Assembly: GCA_019637155.1 (NCBI GenBank)
Contig: JAHBWE010000009.1
Location: 1-64,000, forward strand
DNA: 64,000 nucleotides
From: Labilithrix sp.
Lineage (GTDB): Bacteria > Myxococcota_A > Polyangia > Polyangiales > Polyangiaceae
Direction: 5' to 3'
Shown: in pieces, positions 15,643 through 23,269 of the stretch
How the letters are laid out: each line of letters starts with the position of its first letter
Numbering within the stretch: the first letter of the stretch is position 1
Made by a program: the position numbers and the translations under genes
The notes under the pieces: model-generated
The model's input: the letters and a program-made list of their open reading frames with translations, nothing else
Database searches by the model: none
What the model was told of the DNA's origin: nothing

Positions 15643-17607
15643 GTGTGCGCCGTGATCCTCGAGGACCAGTCCGGGACTCTTCCCACCGCCGAGCGCTCGT
15701 GGAGCGTCGATGATGCCGCCGCGCTCTACAACGTCGATCGTTGGGGCGGCGACTACTTCGAGGTCTCGCCCAACGGCAAGATGATCGTCACGCCGCTCGG
15801 ATCGCGCGGCGGTCGCATCGCGATCCTCGACGTCGTCGAAGCGGCGATGCGCGACGAAGGCCTCAAGGCCCCGCTCATCATCCGCTTCCAGGACATCCTC
15901 CATCACCGCGTCCGCGTGTTGAACGAGGCGTTCTCGAAGGCGATCGCGGGCAGCAAGTACCGCGGCCAGTACCGCGGTGTGTTCCCGGTGAAGGTGAACC
16001 AGCTGCGCGAGGTCTGCGAGGAGATCGTCGAGGCCGGCCGCCCCTGGCACTACGGCATCGAGGTCGGATCGAAGCCGGAGATCTTCGCCGGCCTCGCGCT
16101 CCACACCGACAACGAGTCGCTCATCATCTGCAACGGCTACAAGGACGACGGCTACATCCGCGCGGCGCTGCTCGGCACGAAGCTGGGCAAGAAGGTGATC
16201 CTCATCGCGGAGAAGCTCTCCGAGGTGAAGGCGATCGTCCGCATCGCGGGCGAGATGAACGTCGTCCCCGAGATCGGGATGCGCATCAAGCTCGCGTCGC
16301 GCGGCGCGGGCAAGTGGGCGGAGTCGTCGGGCGAGAAGGCGAAGTTCGGCCTCTCGACCGGCGAGATCCTCGAGGCGGCGAAGATCCTGACCGACGCGGG
16401 GATGACGCGCTCGTTCAAGCTCCTCCACTTCCACGTCGGCTCGCAGATCCCGGACATCCTCATCATCAAGCGCGCCGTGCGCGAGGCCGCGCGCTACTAC
16501 TCGAAGCTCCGCCGCGCGGGCCACCCGATCGAGTACCTCGACGTCGGCGGCGGCCTCGCGGTCGACTACGACGGCTCGCGCTCGACCTTCCACGGGTCGA
16601 TGAACTACTCGCTCGAGGAGTACGCGCGCGACATCGTCGGCAACATCGCGGACATCTGCGACGAGGAGCGCGTCCCGCACCCGCACATCGTCTCGGAGTC
16701 GGGGCGCGCGATCGTGGCGCAGCACTCGCTCCTCGTCATCGAGGCCTTCGGCGCGATCGAGCGCTCGACCGCGGCGGAGCGTCTCCCCACGCCGTCGCTC
16801 ACCGAGCACAAGCTGATCAAGTCGCTCGGCGACATCGTCGCGCACATCGACGAGCGCGGCCTCGTCGAGTCGTGGCACGACCTCCAGGAGACGAAGGAGG
16901 AGGCGCAGAAGATGTTCGAGCTCGGGCTCCTCGAGCTCGACGTGAAGGCGAACGTCGAGGCGGAGTTCTGGCGCGTCGCGAAGCGCATCCACGAGGCGTC
17001 GAAGACGATCGATCCGGCCGAGTTCCCCGACGACCTCCGCGGCCTCGCGAGCGAGCTCTGGACGCAGCACATCTGCAACTTCTCCGTCTTCCAGTCGCTC
17101 CTCGATCACTGGTCGTTCGGCGCGCTCTTCCCGGTCGTCCCCATCCACCGCCTCGACGAGCGCCCGGAGGTCGAGGGCATCCTCGTCGACATCACGTGCG
17201 ACTCGGACGGGAAGATCTCCAAGTTCATCGACAAGAAGGAGGAGTACGTCGACGCGCTGCCCCTCCACCGCATCGGCGACGCCCCGTACTACCTCGGCGT
17301 GTTCCTGACCGGCGCGTACCAGGACATCATGGGCGACATCCACAACCTCTTCGGCCGCGTGAACGAGGTCCACGTCTTCCTCGATGACGACGAAGAGTGC
17401 GGCTACTACCTCGAGGAGACGATCAACGCCTCGACCATCGGCGACGTGCTGCAGATGACCCAATACGACGCCCGCGATCTCGCCGGCAAGATGAAGGGCC
17501 AGGTCGACGCCGCGATCAAACAAGACCGCCTCAAGCCAACCGAAGGCATGCGCCTCCTAGCCGAATACGAACGCGGCCTCCGCGAGCACACGTACCTGTC
17601 TTTTTAG
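15643..17607 (+). CDS. speA: biosynthetic arginine decarboxylase
   Basis: The 654-residue product has the length and order of SpeA, the PLP enzyme converting arginine to agmatine (EC 4.1.1.19) for polyamine synthesis. The PLP lysine lies in GVFPVKVNQ (Lys117). HFHVGSQIPD and EYLDVGGGLAVDYDG form the barrel's phosphate and substrate region. The C-terminal half holds FQSLLDHWSFGALFPVVPIHRLDERP and DITCDSDG. The start is GTG at 15643; an in-frame GTG at 15652 is an alternative. Downstream lies a hairpin-rich repeat element. Confidence 0.95.
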   Translation: MCAVILEDQSGTLPTAERSWSVDDAAALYNVDRWGGDYFEVSPNGKMIVTPLGSRGGRIAILDVVEAAMRDEGLKAPLIIRFQDILHHRVRVLNEAFSKAIAGSKYRGQYRGVFPVKVNQLREVCEEIVEAGRPWHYGIEVGSKPEIFAGLALHTDNESLIICNGYKDDGYIRAALLGTKLGKKVILIAEKLSEVKAIVRIAGEMNVVPEIGMRIKLASRGAGKWAESSGEKAKFGLSTGEILEAAKILTDAGMTRSFKLLHFHVGSQIPDILIIKRAVREAARYYSKLRRAGHPIEYLDVGGGLAVDYDGSRSTFHGSMNYSLEEYARDIVGNIADICDEERVPHPHIVSESGRAIVAQHSLLVIEAFGAIERSTAAERLPTPSLTEHKLIKSLGDIVAHIDERGLVESWHDLQETKEEAQKMFELGLLELDVKANVEAEFWRVAKRIHEASKTIDPAEFPDDLRGLASELWTQHICNFSVFQSLLDHWSFGALFPVVPIHRLDERPEVEGILVDITCDSDGKISKFIDKKEEYVDALPLHRIGDAPYYLGVFLTGAYQDIMGDIHNLFGRVNEVHVFLDDDEECGYYLEETINASTIGDVLQMTQYDARDLAGKMKGQVDAAIKQDRLKPTEGMRLLAEYERGLREHTYLSF

Positions 17608-17697
17608 GTCAGGGGCTTCGCCCCCGACACCCCCATCCCGCGAACACGGCCCTCGCGCGGAGCGCGAGGGTTGCTTCGCAACCGCTTTCGCGGCCGC
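17608..17697 (+). repeat. 3'-end repeat element, head region (copy 2)
   Basis: Directly after the speA stop come three perfect hairpins with TTC or GGA loops: GGGGC-TTC-GCCCC (17612-17624), CCTCGCGC-GGA-GCGCGAGG (17651-17669) and GGTTGC-TTC-GCAACC (17669-17683). They are separated by a GACACCCCCA block and an ACACGGCCCTCGCGC block shared with the element after the helicase, and end at GCGGCCGC. The hairpins probably also terminate speA transcription. Confidence 0.85.
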
Positions 17698-17860
17698 TTT
17701 CGCGGGGCCCCGGGGGGCGCGCAGACGCGGCCGCTTTCGCGGGGCCCCGGGGGGCGCGCCTACGCGGCCGCTTTCGCGGGGCCCGGGGGGCGCGCAGACG
17801 CGGCCGCTTTCGGGGGGCGCGCCGACGCGGCCGCTTTCGCGGGCGCTGCCGATCTGGCCC
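17690..17860 (+). repeat. about 37-bp GC-rich minisatellite, five copies
   Basis: The unit begins GCGGCCGCTTTCGCGGGGCC and recurs at 17690, 17727, 17764, 17800 and 17827 (periods 37, 37, 36, 27). It continues directly from the hairpin head. It differs in sequence from the 27-bp array at 6962-7135 apart from the GGGGCCCC core. The remaining bases up to 17962 hold no recognisable gene. Confidence 0.9.
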
Positions 17861-17962
17861 CGGGGCGCCGCCAACCTGCGTGAGCTCGGGCGGCGGGCGT
17901 TCTGTCGTCTCGCTTTCGCGGGCGAATCGCGCCGCGACCTCCGCGACGCGCGAACGAGGGGC

Positions 17963-18208
17963 TCAGTCCATCATCTCGTGGATGGCGGCGCGTTCGGTGA
18001 AGAGGCGGGTGGCTTCGTCGCGGAGGGCGAGGGCGTGGAGGGCGAGGCGGACGATGAAGTCCTTCGGGTGGGGCGGCTCGAGGTTCGAGAGCGCCGTGTC
18101 GACCGCGTCGATGCGACGGCGCAGATCGCGCGCGACAGCGCCGGGTCCGAGCTTCGACGCGTGTGCCCGCGCCTCCTCGAGCGCCACGACCAATACAGAG
18201 TCTTGCAT
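17963..18208 (-). CDS. small helical hypothetical protein (81 aa)
   Basis: The frame extends upstream, but the ATG at 18208 begins the part with protein-like composition (MQDSVLVVALEEARAHASK). The 81 residues are predicted helical, with heptad-like hydrophobic spacing and the sequence LALHALALRDEATRLFTERAAIHEMMD at the end. No family is recognised. It is divergent from the DUF6973-like lipoprotein (139-bp gap). Codon positions look real, but there is no motif support. Confidence 0.55.
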   Translation of the reverse strand: MQDSVLVVALEEARAHASKLGPGAVARDLRRRIDAVDTALSNLEPPHPKDFIVRLALHALALRDEATRLFTERAAIHEMMD

Positions 18209-18347
18209 GGCCCTCACGCTACGGACCGAACATGGCCGGCGCGCGACGGTGATGGAGAGAAAGCGATCCAAAACCGGGTCGCCTGCGTTGCAGGCCCTAA
18301 TATTTTCGAGTACTTGCGACCGGCCAGGTACGTGCATGTAGGCAGGT

Positions 18348-19169
18348 ATGCTTCCCGTTCGTGCGCTGGCTGGTGGGCTTCTCGTCGCGCTCGTCGCGGG
18401 ATGTGCGGCCGACGGCGCCGGTGACGACGACGACGCGATCGCGAGCGACGACGCGGCGCTCTCGGCGCTGGAAGCGGAGATCGGGTTCGACGGGGCGATC
18501 GAGCGGCTCGACGAGGCGGCGCTCGAGGCGATCGATCGCGACGCGCGCGCGCTCGAAGCCGAGGGCGTGGCGACGAGCTCGATCGAGTCGCTCACCACGA
18601 AGAAGACCCTCCACGCCGCGCTCCGCCGCGGACCCGTCGTGAAGGCCGGCGTGAAGACGAAGGCGCTGCGCACGCTCGACGTCTACGACTCGGACCTCTT
18701 CAAGCTCAACGAGCTCGAGAAGACGCTCTGCCGGAGCCATCGCATCGTCTGCGTGCGCGTCGCGCTCGCGGCGTTCAAGGCGCGCGGCGCCTCGCAAGCG
18801 GCCTACCGCGACGGCAACGTCGGCGGCCGCATCGACGCCTTCCGGCACACGTACTGGAACGCGGCGATGACGCGCTCCGTCGGCGAGGACCACGCGAAGG
18901 CGTGGGGCGACGCGCACGAGAACGGCTACCCCCAGAACCGCGCGACGCCGAAGGACCGCGTCCTCTCGGACATGGACTTCTTCAACAACGCCGTCGGCCG
19001 CGAGATCGGCCGCGAGCACGCGAACAGCTCCGACGGCAAGACGAAGCAGGCCGTGCGTGACGCGATCGCGAACGGCGACGTCCGCGCCGTACGCTACGAC
19101 CTCGGCGACCGCGACGGCACGCTCGTCCCCTCGAGCCAGTGCTCCGACACCGTGAAATGCGGGACCTGA
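18348..19169 (+). CDS. lipoprotein with DUF6973-like domain
   Basis: The 273-residue protein has a signal peptide and a VAGC lipobox. An acidic linker (GDDDDAIASDD) follows, then a helical N-domain. The C-terminal domain contains GGRIDAFRHTYWNAAMTRSVGE, AKAWGDAHENGYP and MDFFNNAVGREIGREH. The DAFRHxYWNA, DAHE and NNAVG blocks are, as I recall, the signature of DUF6973, a domain also found at the C-termini of secreted and YD-repeat proteins. The conserved His, Glu and Asp residues suggest a metal-dependent enzyme, but no activity is known to me. Confidence 0.8.
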   Translation: MLPVRALAGGLLVALVAGCAADGAGDDDDAIASDDAALSALEAEIGFDGAIERLDEAALEAIDRDARALEAEGVATSSIESLTTKKTLHAALRRGPVVKAGVKTKALRTLDVYDSDLFKLNELEKTLCRSHRIVCVRVALAAFKARGASQAAYRDGNVGGRIDAFRHTYWNAAMTRSVGEDHAKAWGDAHENGYPQNRATPKDRVLSDMDFFNNAVGREIGREHANSSDGKTKQAVRDAIANGDVRAVRYDLGDRDGTLVPSSQCSDTVKCGT

Positions 19170-19256
19170 CGCGCGCGCGCTGAAAGAGGCTTTCCCGCGG
19201 GGCAAGGATCGTTGCGCGATCGTTGCCTTGTCGGAACAGGTCCGGAGGGGGACAAC

Positions 19257-20237
19257 GTGGCCGTGAAACCGCGCCTCGTCTTCCTCGCCACGTCGCTCGT
19301 CCTCGCCGCCGCCGCCGGCTGCTACACCGGGAGCGCGGTCGACACGAACAGCCCGTATCCCCACGTCGCCGTCGAGTCGACGGAGCCGGAGACGGAGGAC
19401 TCCGACGACGAAGAGGAGCCGTCCAAGCTCGCCGAGGGGAAAGGGCTCCCTTGCGACGTCGCGCTCCTCATCAAGACCGCGTGCGGCTCGTGCCACGGCG
19501 CGACCCCGAAGAACGGCGCCGAGAACACGATCGCGACGTGGGAAGACCTCACCGCGGAGTCCGCGTTCGACCCGTCGAAGACCGTCGCCGAGGTGGCCCT
19601 CGCGCGCATGAAGTCCGAGGTGAGCCCGATGCCGCCGAGCGGAAACCTAGGAAAAGACGAAATAGACATCCTCGAGGAGTGGATCGACGGCGGGATGAAG
19701 AAGGGCACCTGCGCGCCGCCGAAGGCGCCGAAGAGCGACGCGGGGAGCGGCGAGGCGCGCGACGCCGGCCGAGACGCCGCCCCAGCCCCGCGGCCGAGCG
19801 TCTGCACGAGCGGGGTGACGGCCGACCCGGACCGGTACGGCGGCGCGATGCGCCCGGGCAATGCATGCATTTCCTGTCATGCGTCGCAGAGTGGGCCTAC
19901 CTTCGTCGCCGCGGGTACGGTGTACCCCACGCTGGTCGAACCGAACGACTGCAACGGTACGAACGGTACGAACGGCACCAAGGTCCTCATCATCGACGCG
20001 AACGGAGTCATGCGCGTGCTACCCGTCAACAGCGCCGGCAACTTCTGGCTGCGACCGCCGCCGGTCGCCGACGCACAGGCCCCGGCGAGCGCCGAGATCG
20101 CGAAGCCGTACAAAGCGGTCGTCGTGCGTGGTAACCAGATCCGTGAGATGAAAGGGACGCAGTCCGAGACCGACTGCAACACCTGTCACACCGAGCGCGG
20201 CAGGAACGGCGCGCCCGGCCGCATCATGGCACCATGA
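19257..20237 (+). CDS. tri-haem c-type cytochrome lipoprotein
   Basis: I choose the GTG at 19257 because GGAGGGG lies just upstream; the frame opens earlier at 19212. The 326-residue product has a lipobox AAAGC and an acidic linker. The first haem motif CGSCH sits in a Planctomycete-type c domain ending MPPSGNLGKDEIDILEEWIDGG. The second is CISCH (NACISCHASQSG) and the third CNTCH near the C-terminus. The segment between the last two has a VNSAGNFWL core shared with the diheme protein at 21615. Its stop overlaps the DUF4266 gene. It is probably an outer-membrane electron carrier. Confidence 0.88.
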   Translation: MAVKPRLVFLATSLVLAAAAGCYTGSAVDTNSPYPHVAVESTEPETEDSDDEEEPSKLAEGKGLPCDVALLIKTACGSCHGATPKNGAENTIATWEDLTAESAFDPSKTVAEVALARMKSEVSPMPPSGNLGKDEIDILEEWIDGGMKKGTCAPPKAPKSDAGSGEARDAGRDAAPAPRPSVCTSGVTADPDRYGGAMRPGNACISCHASQSGPTFVAAGTVYPTLVEPNDCNGTNGTNGTKVLIIDANGVMRVLPVNSAGNFWLRPPPVADAQAPASAEIAKPYKAVVVRGNQIREMKGTQSETDCNTCHTERGRNGAPGRIMAP

Positions 20238-20446
20238 CCCACCGACGCTTCCTTCTCGCTCTCGTCTCCTTGGCCGCGCTCGCCCAGACCGCGTGCACGC
20301 ACGTGCAGCCGTGGCAACGTGGAAAGCTCGCCCACCGCACGATGAGCATCGACGTCGCCGGCCCCGCGGCCGAGCACGTCTACGCCGTGCAAGAAGGCGC
20401 GGTCGGCGGCGGGGCAGCGGCCGAGAGCGGGTGCGGCTGCAACTGA
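20234..20446 (+). CDS. DUF4266 domain lipoprotein
   Basis: The 70-residue protein has a signal peptide with lipobox TAC. It then shows the full DUF4266 pattern: WQRGKLAHRTM, an EHVYAVQEGAVGGG segment and the terminal GCGCN. The family is very short and defined by the HVYxxxEGAxGG...GGCGCN ending. It is commonly adjacent to DUF3570 genes, as here (family knowledge). The function is unknown; the terminal Cys pair and His suggest metal or cofactor binding. It overlaps the upstream cytochrome gene by 4 bp (ATGA) and is 5 bp before the DUF3570 gene. Confidence 0.92.
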   Translation: MTHRRFLLALVSLAALAQTACTHVQPWQRGKLAHRTMSIDVAGPAAEHVYAVQEGAVGGGAAAESGCGCN

Positions 20447-20451
20447 GCGAC

Positions 20452-21615
20452 ATGCTCCGGCGCTTCGTCGTCTTCGCCACGCTCCTCGTGCTCGCCGCCG
20501 TAGCGGGGCCGGCGCACGCCGACGGCACGAGCGCGCGTATCGCGACGGAGGTCGCCGGCTACACCGACACCGTCGGCGTCTCGGTCTTCACGCCGAGCGT
20601 GAGCGGCGTCGTCGAGAACCCGCTCGCGGGCTGGGCGGCGAGCGGCCGCTACCTCGTCGACGTCGTCTCGGCCGCGTCGCCCGACATCGTGTCGACGGCG
20701 TCCCCGCGCTGGACCGAGGTCCGCAACGCGGGCAGCATCGGCGCGCGCTACAAACCGAGCTGGTGGGGCGTCGGCATCGGCGCGAGCACCTCGTACACGC
20801 CGGACTACCTCGCGCTCGGCGCGAACGTGCAGCTCACGCAGGAGCTCGACGACAAACACATCACGCTGGTCGAAGGCTACTCGTTCGGCCGCGACACGAT
20901 CGGCCGCGCGGGCACGTCGTTCGACACGTTCTCGTACGACCTCACGACGCACGGCACGACCCTCGGCGCCTCGCGCATCATCAACGAGTCGACCGTGATC
21001 GGCATCTACGCCGACGGCATCTTCGAGCGCGGCAACCAGTCGAAGCCGTACCGCTACATCCCGATGTTCGCGCCGGAGATCGCGCCGATCATCCCGCGCG
21101 GCGCGACCGCGTTCTCGGTCGCGGACGCGCGCATCACCGCGAAGCCGATCGAGAACCTCCCGCGCGGTCGCGATCGCTTCGCGGTGACGGGGCGGCTCGG
21201 CTGGCGCACCGACCGCACGACGGTGCGCCTCGATCAGCGCCTCTACGGAGACAACTGGTCGCTCCTCGCCTCGACGACGGACTTCCGCTGGTTCGTCGAC
21301 GTCGCGGAGCGCATCACGGTGTGGCCGCACCTCCGTGTCCACGTCCAGAGCGGCGTCGACTTCTGGCGCCGCGCGTACTCCGCGACCTCGCTCGCCGACA
21401 TCCCGCTGTTCCGCACCGGCGACCGCGAGCTCGGGCCGCTCTCGAACTTCGGCGCCGGCGGCGGCGTTCGCTTCGCGCTCGGTCGATCGGGCGCGAAGGA
21501 GGACTTCGTCCTCGGCTTCAGCGCCGACGGGACGTGGACGAGCTTCACCGACGCGATCTACGTGAAGAACCGCTTCAGCGGCCTCGCCGCGACGACGGTG
21601 GAGGTGGGGTTCTGA
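20452..21615 (+). CDS. DUF3570 outer-membrane beta-barrel protein
   Basis: The ATG at 20452 begins a signal peptide cleaved after AHADG. The 387-residue mature protein alternates amphipathic beta strands with aromatic girdles (YKPSWWGVGIGASTSY; GRLGWRTDRTTVRLDQRLYGDNW) and ends in Phe (VEVGF), as outer-membrane barrels do. It matches the DUF3570 family that accompanies DUF4266. Within this operon of haem lipoproteins, a barrel could act as a conduit for electrons or metal across the outer membrane; that role is inferred. Its stop overlaps the next start by one base (TGATG). Confidence 0.9.
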   Translation: MLRRFVVFATLLVLAAVAGPAHADGTSARIATEVAGYTDTVGVSVFTPSVSGVVENPLAGWAASGRYLVDVVSAASPDIVSTASPRWTEVRNAGSIGARYKPSWWGVGIGASTSYTPDYLALGANVQLTQELDDKHITLVEGYSFGRDTIGRAGTSFDTFSYDLTTHGTTLGASRIINESTVIGIYADGIFERGNQSKPYRYIPMFAPEIAPIIPRGATAFSVADARITAKPIENLPRGRDRFAVTGRLGWRTDRTTVRLDQRLYGDNWSLLASTTDFRWFVDVAERITVWPHLRVHVQSGVDFWRRAYSATSLADIPLFRTGDRELGPLSNFGAGGGVRFALGRSGAKEDFVLGFSADGTWTSFTDAIYVKNRFSGLAATTVEVGF

Positions 21616-22097
21616 TGCGCCCTTCCATCCTCGCGCTCTCGGTCCTGCTCGCCGGCGCTTGTTACGATCCCGTCCACGCGGACGAGGTCGCCGCGCTCGG
21701 ACCCGAGACGCCCGGCATCCCCGAAGGCCCCACCCATCGCGCGGGTCAGCGCTGCACGACGTGCCACGGCGGGCGCGGACCGAGCGACACGGAGTATTCG
21801 CTCGCCGGCACCGTCTCCCGCACGCGCGGCAAGCCGGAGCCGCTCGTCGACGGCACGGTGAGCTTCACCGACGCGGCGGGCAAGACGATCTCGGCGACGA
21901 CGAACTCGGTCGGCAATTTCTGGATCACGAAGGACAGCTTCGATCCCGTGTTCCCGGTGCGGGTCACGCTCCAGGGCGAGGGCATCTTCCGCCGGATGAC
22001 GACGAGCATCGGTCGCGACGGCGGCTGCGCGACCTGTCATCGCGCGGAGGGGAGCGATCCGCAGCACACCGGCCCCATCTTCTTGAGGCTCGAATGA
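21615..22097 (+). CDS. di-haem c-type cytochrome lipoprotein
   Basis: The 160-residue protein has a lipobox AGAC and two haem motifs. CTTCH follows RAGQR, and CATCH lies in the C-terminal GRDGG segment. Between them is a beta-rich domain with TNSVGNFWITKD, closely similar to the VNSAGNFWL core of the tri-haem protein at 19257, so the two share a duplicated module. Its stop overlaps the next start (ATGA), so all genes from 19257 to 22594 are translationally coupled or nearly so. Confidence 0.88.
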   Translation: MRPSILALSVLLAGACYDPVHADEVAALGPETPGIPEGPTHRAGQRCTTCHGGRGPSDTEYSLAGTVSRTRGKPEPLVDGTVSFTDAAGKTISATTNSVGNFWITKDSFDPVFPVRVTLQGEGIFRRMTTSIGRDGGCATCHRAEGSDPQHTGPIFLRLE

Positions 22098-22594
22098 AGC
22101 GCGCGCTCGCCCTCGCCATGTCGCTCGTCGCGCTCGCGTGCTCGAGCCCCGATCCGGAGGCGAAGGCGCCCGACCCCGGCGTCGCGCCGAGCGGCGCCGA
22201 GTTCTATCCCGTCGCGCTCGTCCTGGTCGATCGCTGCGGCTCGATCGACTGCCACGGCTCGAAGTACCGGAACATGCGCCTCTACGGCTTCGGCAGCCAG
22301 CGCTTCGATCCGCGGCATCGACCCGCGACGCCGGAGACGACGCAGCTCGAGGCCGATCAGAACTACAACGCCGTCGCCGCGCTCGAGCCTGACATCTTCC
22401 GGCGGGTGATCGCCGAAGGCGGCGCCGATCCCGAGCGGCTCACCTTCGTGCGGAAGAGCCGCGGGCGCGAGAACCACAAGGGCGGGACGCGCGTGACGCC
22501 GGGCGACGACGCGGATCGCTGCATCCAGTCGTGGCTCCAATCGAGCGTCGACGCCGACGCGTGCCGGCGCGCGGTGCCGCGGCTCAACCAGTGA
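22094..22594 (+). CDS. lipoprotein with CxxxCH haem-like motif
   Basis: This is the last gene of the cytochrome/DUF3570 operon. The 166-residue product has lipobox ALAC. It carries CGSIDCHGSKYRNMRLYG, a CxxxCH pattern that can bind haem c in some families (for example CX3CH cytochromes) but is non-canonical. The rest is helical and ends with DRCIQSWLQSSVDADACRR, like the end of Planctomycete-type cytochrome domains. It is probably an electron-transfer lipoprotein; haem attachment is uncertain. Confidence 0.8.
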   Translation: MKRALALAMSLVALACSSPDPEAKAPDPGVAPSGAEFYPVALVLVDRCGSIDCHGSKYRNMRLYGFGSQRFDPRHRPATPETTQLEADQNYNAVAALEPDIFRRVIAEGGADPERLTFVRKSRGRENHKGGTRVTPGDDADRCIQSWLQSSVDADACRRAVPRLNQ

Positions 22595-22669
22595 GAATCG
22601 TTCGATATTCGAAATTCGTCCGGCGCGCGTGATCCGTTTTCGGCGAGGTCGCTACTCCATCGACGGCTC

Positions 22670-23269
22670 ATGGAGGAACGCGCTTCGGACCTGCCGTCTC
22701 CGCTGGTCTTGCTCGCGCGAGAGGCGGCCGCCGGCGACAGCGCGGCGACGTCGAAGCTCCTCCGCGCGATCGCGCCGAAGCTCATCGCGGTGGTGAAGGC
22801 GATCCTCGGTGCGGGCCACGCCGACGTCGACGACGCCGTGCAGCAGACGCTCATCGGCTTCGTGCAGGGCTTGCCCGCGTTCCGCGGCGACTGCGATCCG
22901 ACGGGGTACGGCCGCGTCATCGCGGTCCGCACCGCGGTCGCGATCCGAAAGCGCGCGCGCGCCCGGGACGCGAAGACGGATCCGGCGGCCGACGCCGACA
23001 CGATGGCGGGGACCGCGTCGCCGCGCGAGGACACCTTCGCGCGGCGGCGGAAGGCGGCCCTCCGCGACCTCCTCGCCGAGCTCCCGCAGGAGCAGGGCGA
23101 GGCCATCGCGATGCGGGTGGTCCTCGGTTTCTCGCTCGAGGAGATCGCGAGCCAGAGCGGAGCACCGCTGAACACGGTCCGCTCGCGCTTGCGCCTCGCA
23201 AAAGAGCGCCTTCGTGCTCGGATAGAGAGCGATCCCGACCTCCGTGAGACACTGGAGGTGCAGCGATGA
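22670..23269 (+). CDS. ECF-like RNA polymerase sigma factor
   Basis: The 199-residue protein has sigma region 2 (AREAAAGDSAATSKLLRAIAPKL...DVDDAVQQTLIGFVQGLPAFRGD) and region 4 (LRDLLAELPQEQGEAIAMRVVLGFSLEEIASQSGAPLNTVRSRLRLAKERL). The linker is short, as in ECF factors. Its stop overlaps the start of a zinc-binding anti-sigma factor (ATGA), so the two form a classical sigma/anti-sigma pair. The target regulon probably includes its own promoter, by family precedent. Confidence 0.93.
   Translation: MEERASDLPSPLVLLAREAAAGDSAATSKLLRAIAPKLIAVVKAILGAGHADVDDAVQQTLIGFVQGLPAFRGDCDPTGYGRVIAVRTAVAIRKRARARDAKTDPAADADTMAGTASPREDTFARRRKAALRDLLAELPQEQGEAIAMRVVLGFSLEEIASQSGAPLNTVRSRLRLAKERLRARIESDPDLRETLEVQR

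Noticed and set aside
17690..17860. possible CRISPR array or origin of replication
   Set aside because: Units of 36-37 bp are contiguous without spacers. No DnaA boxes are seen, and dnaA and dnaN are absent.
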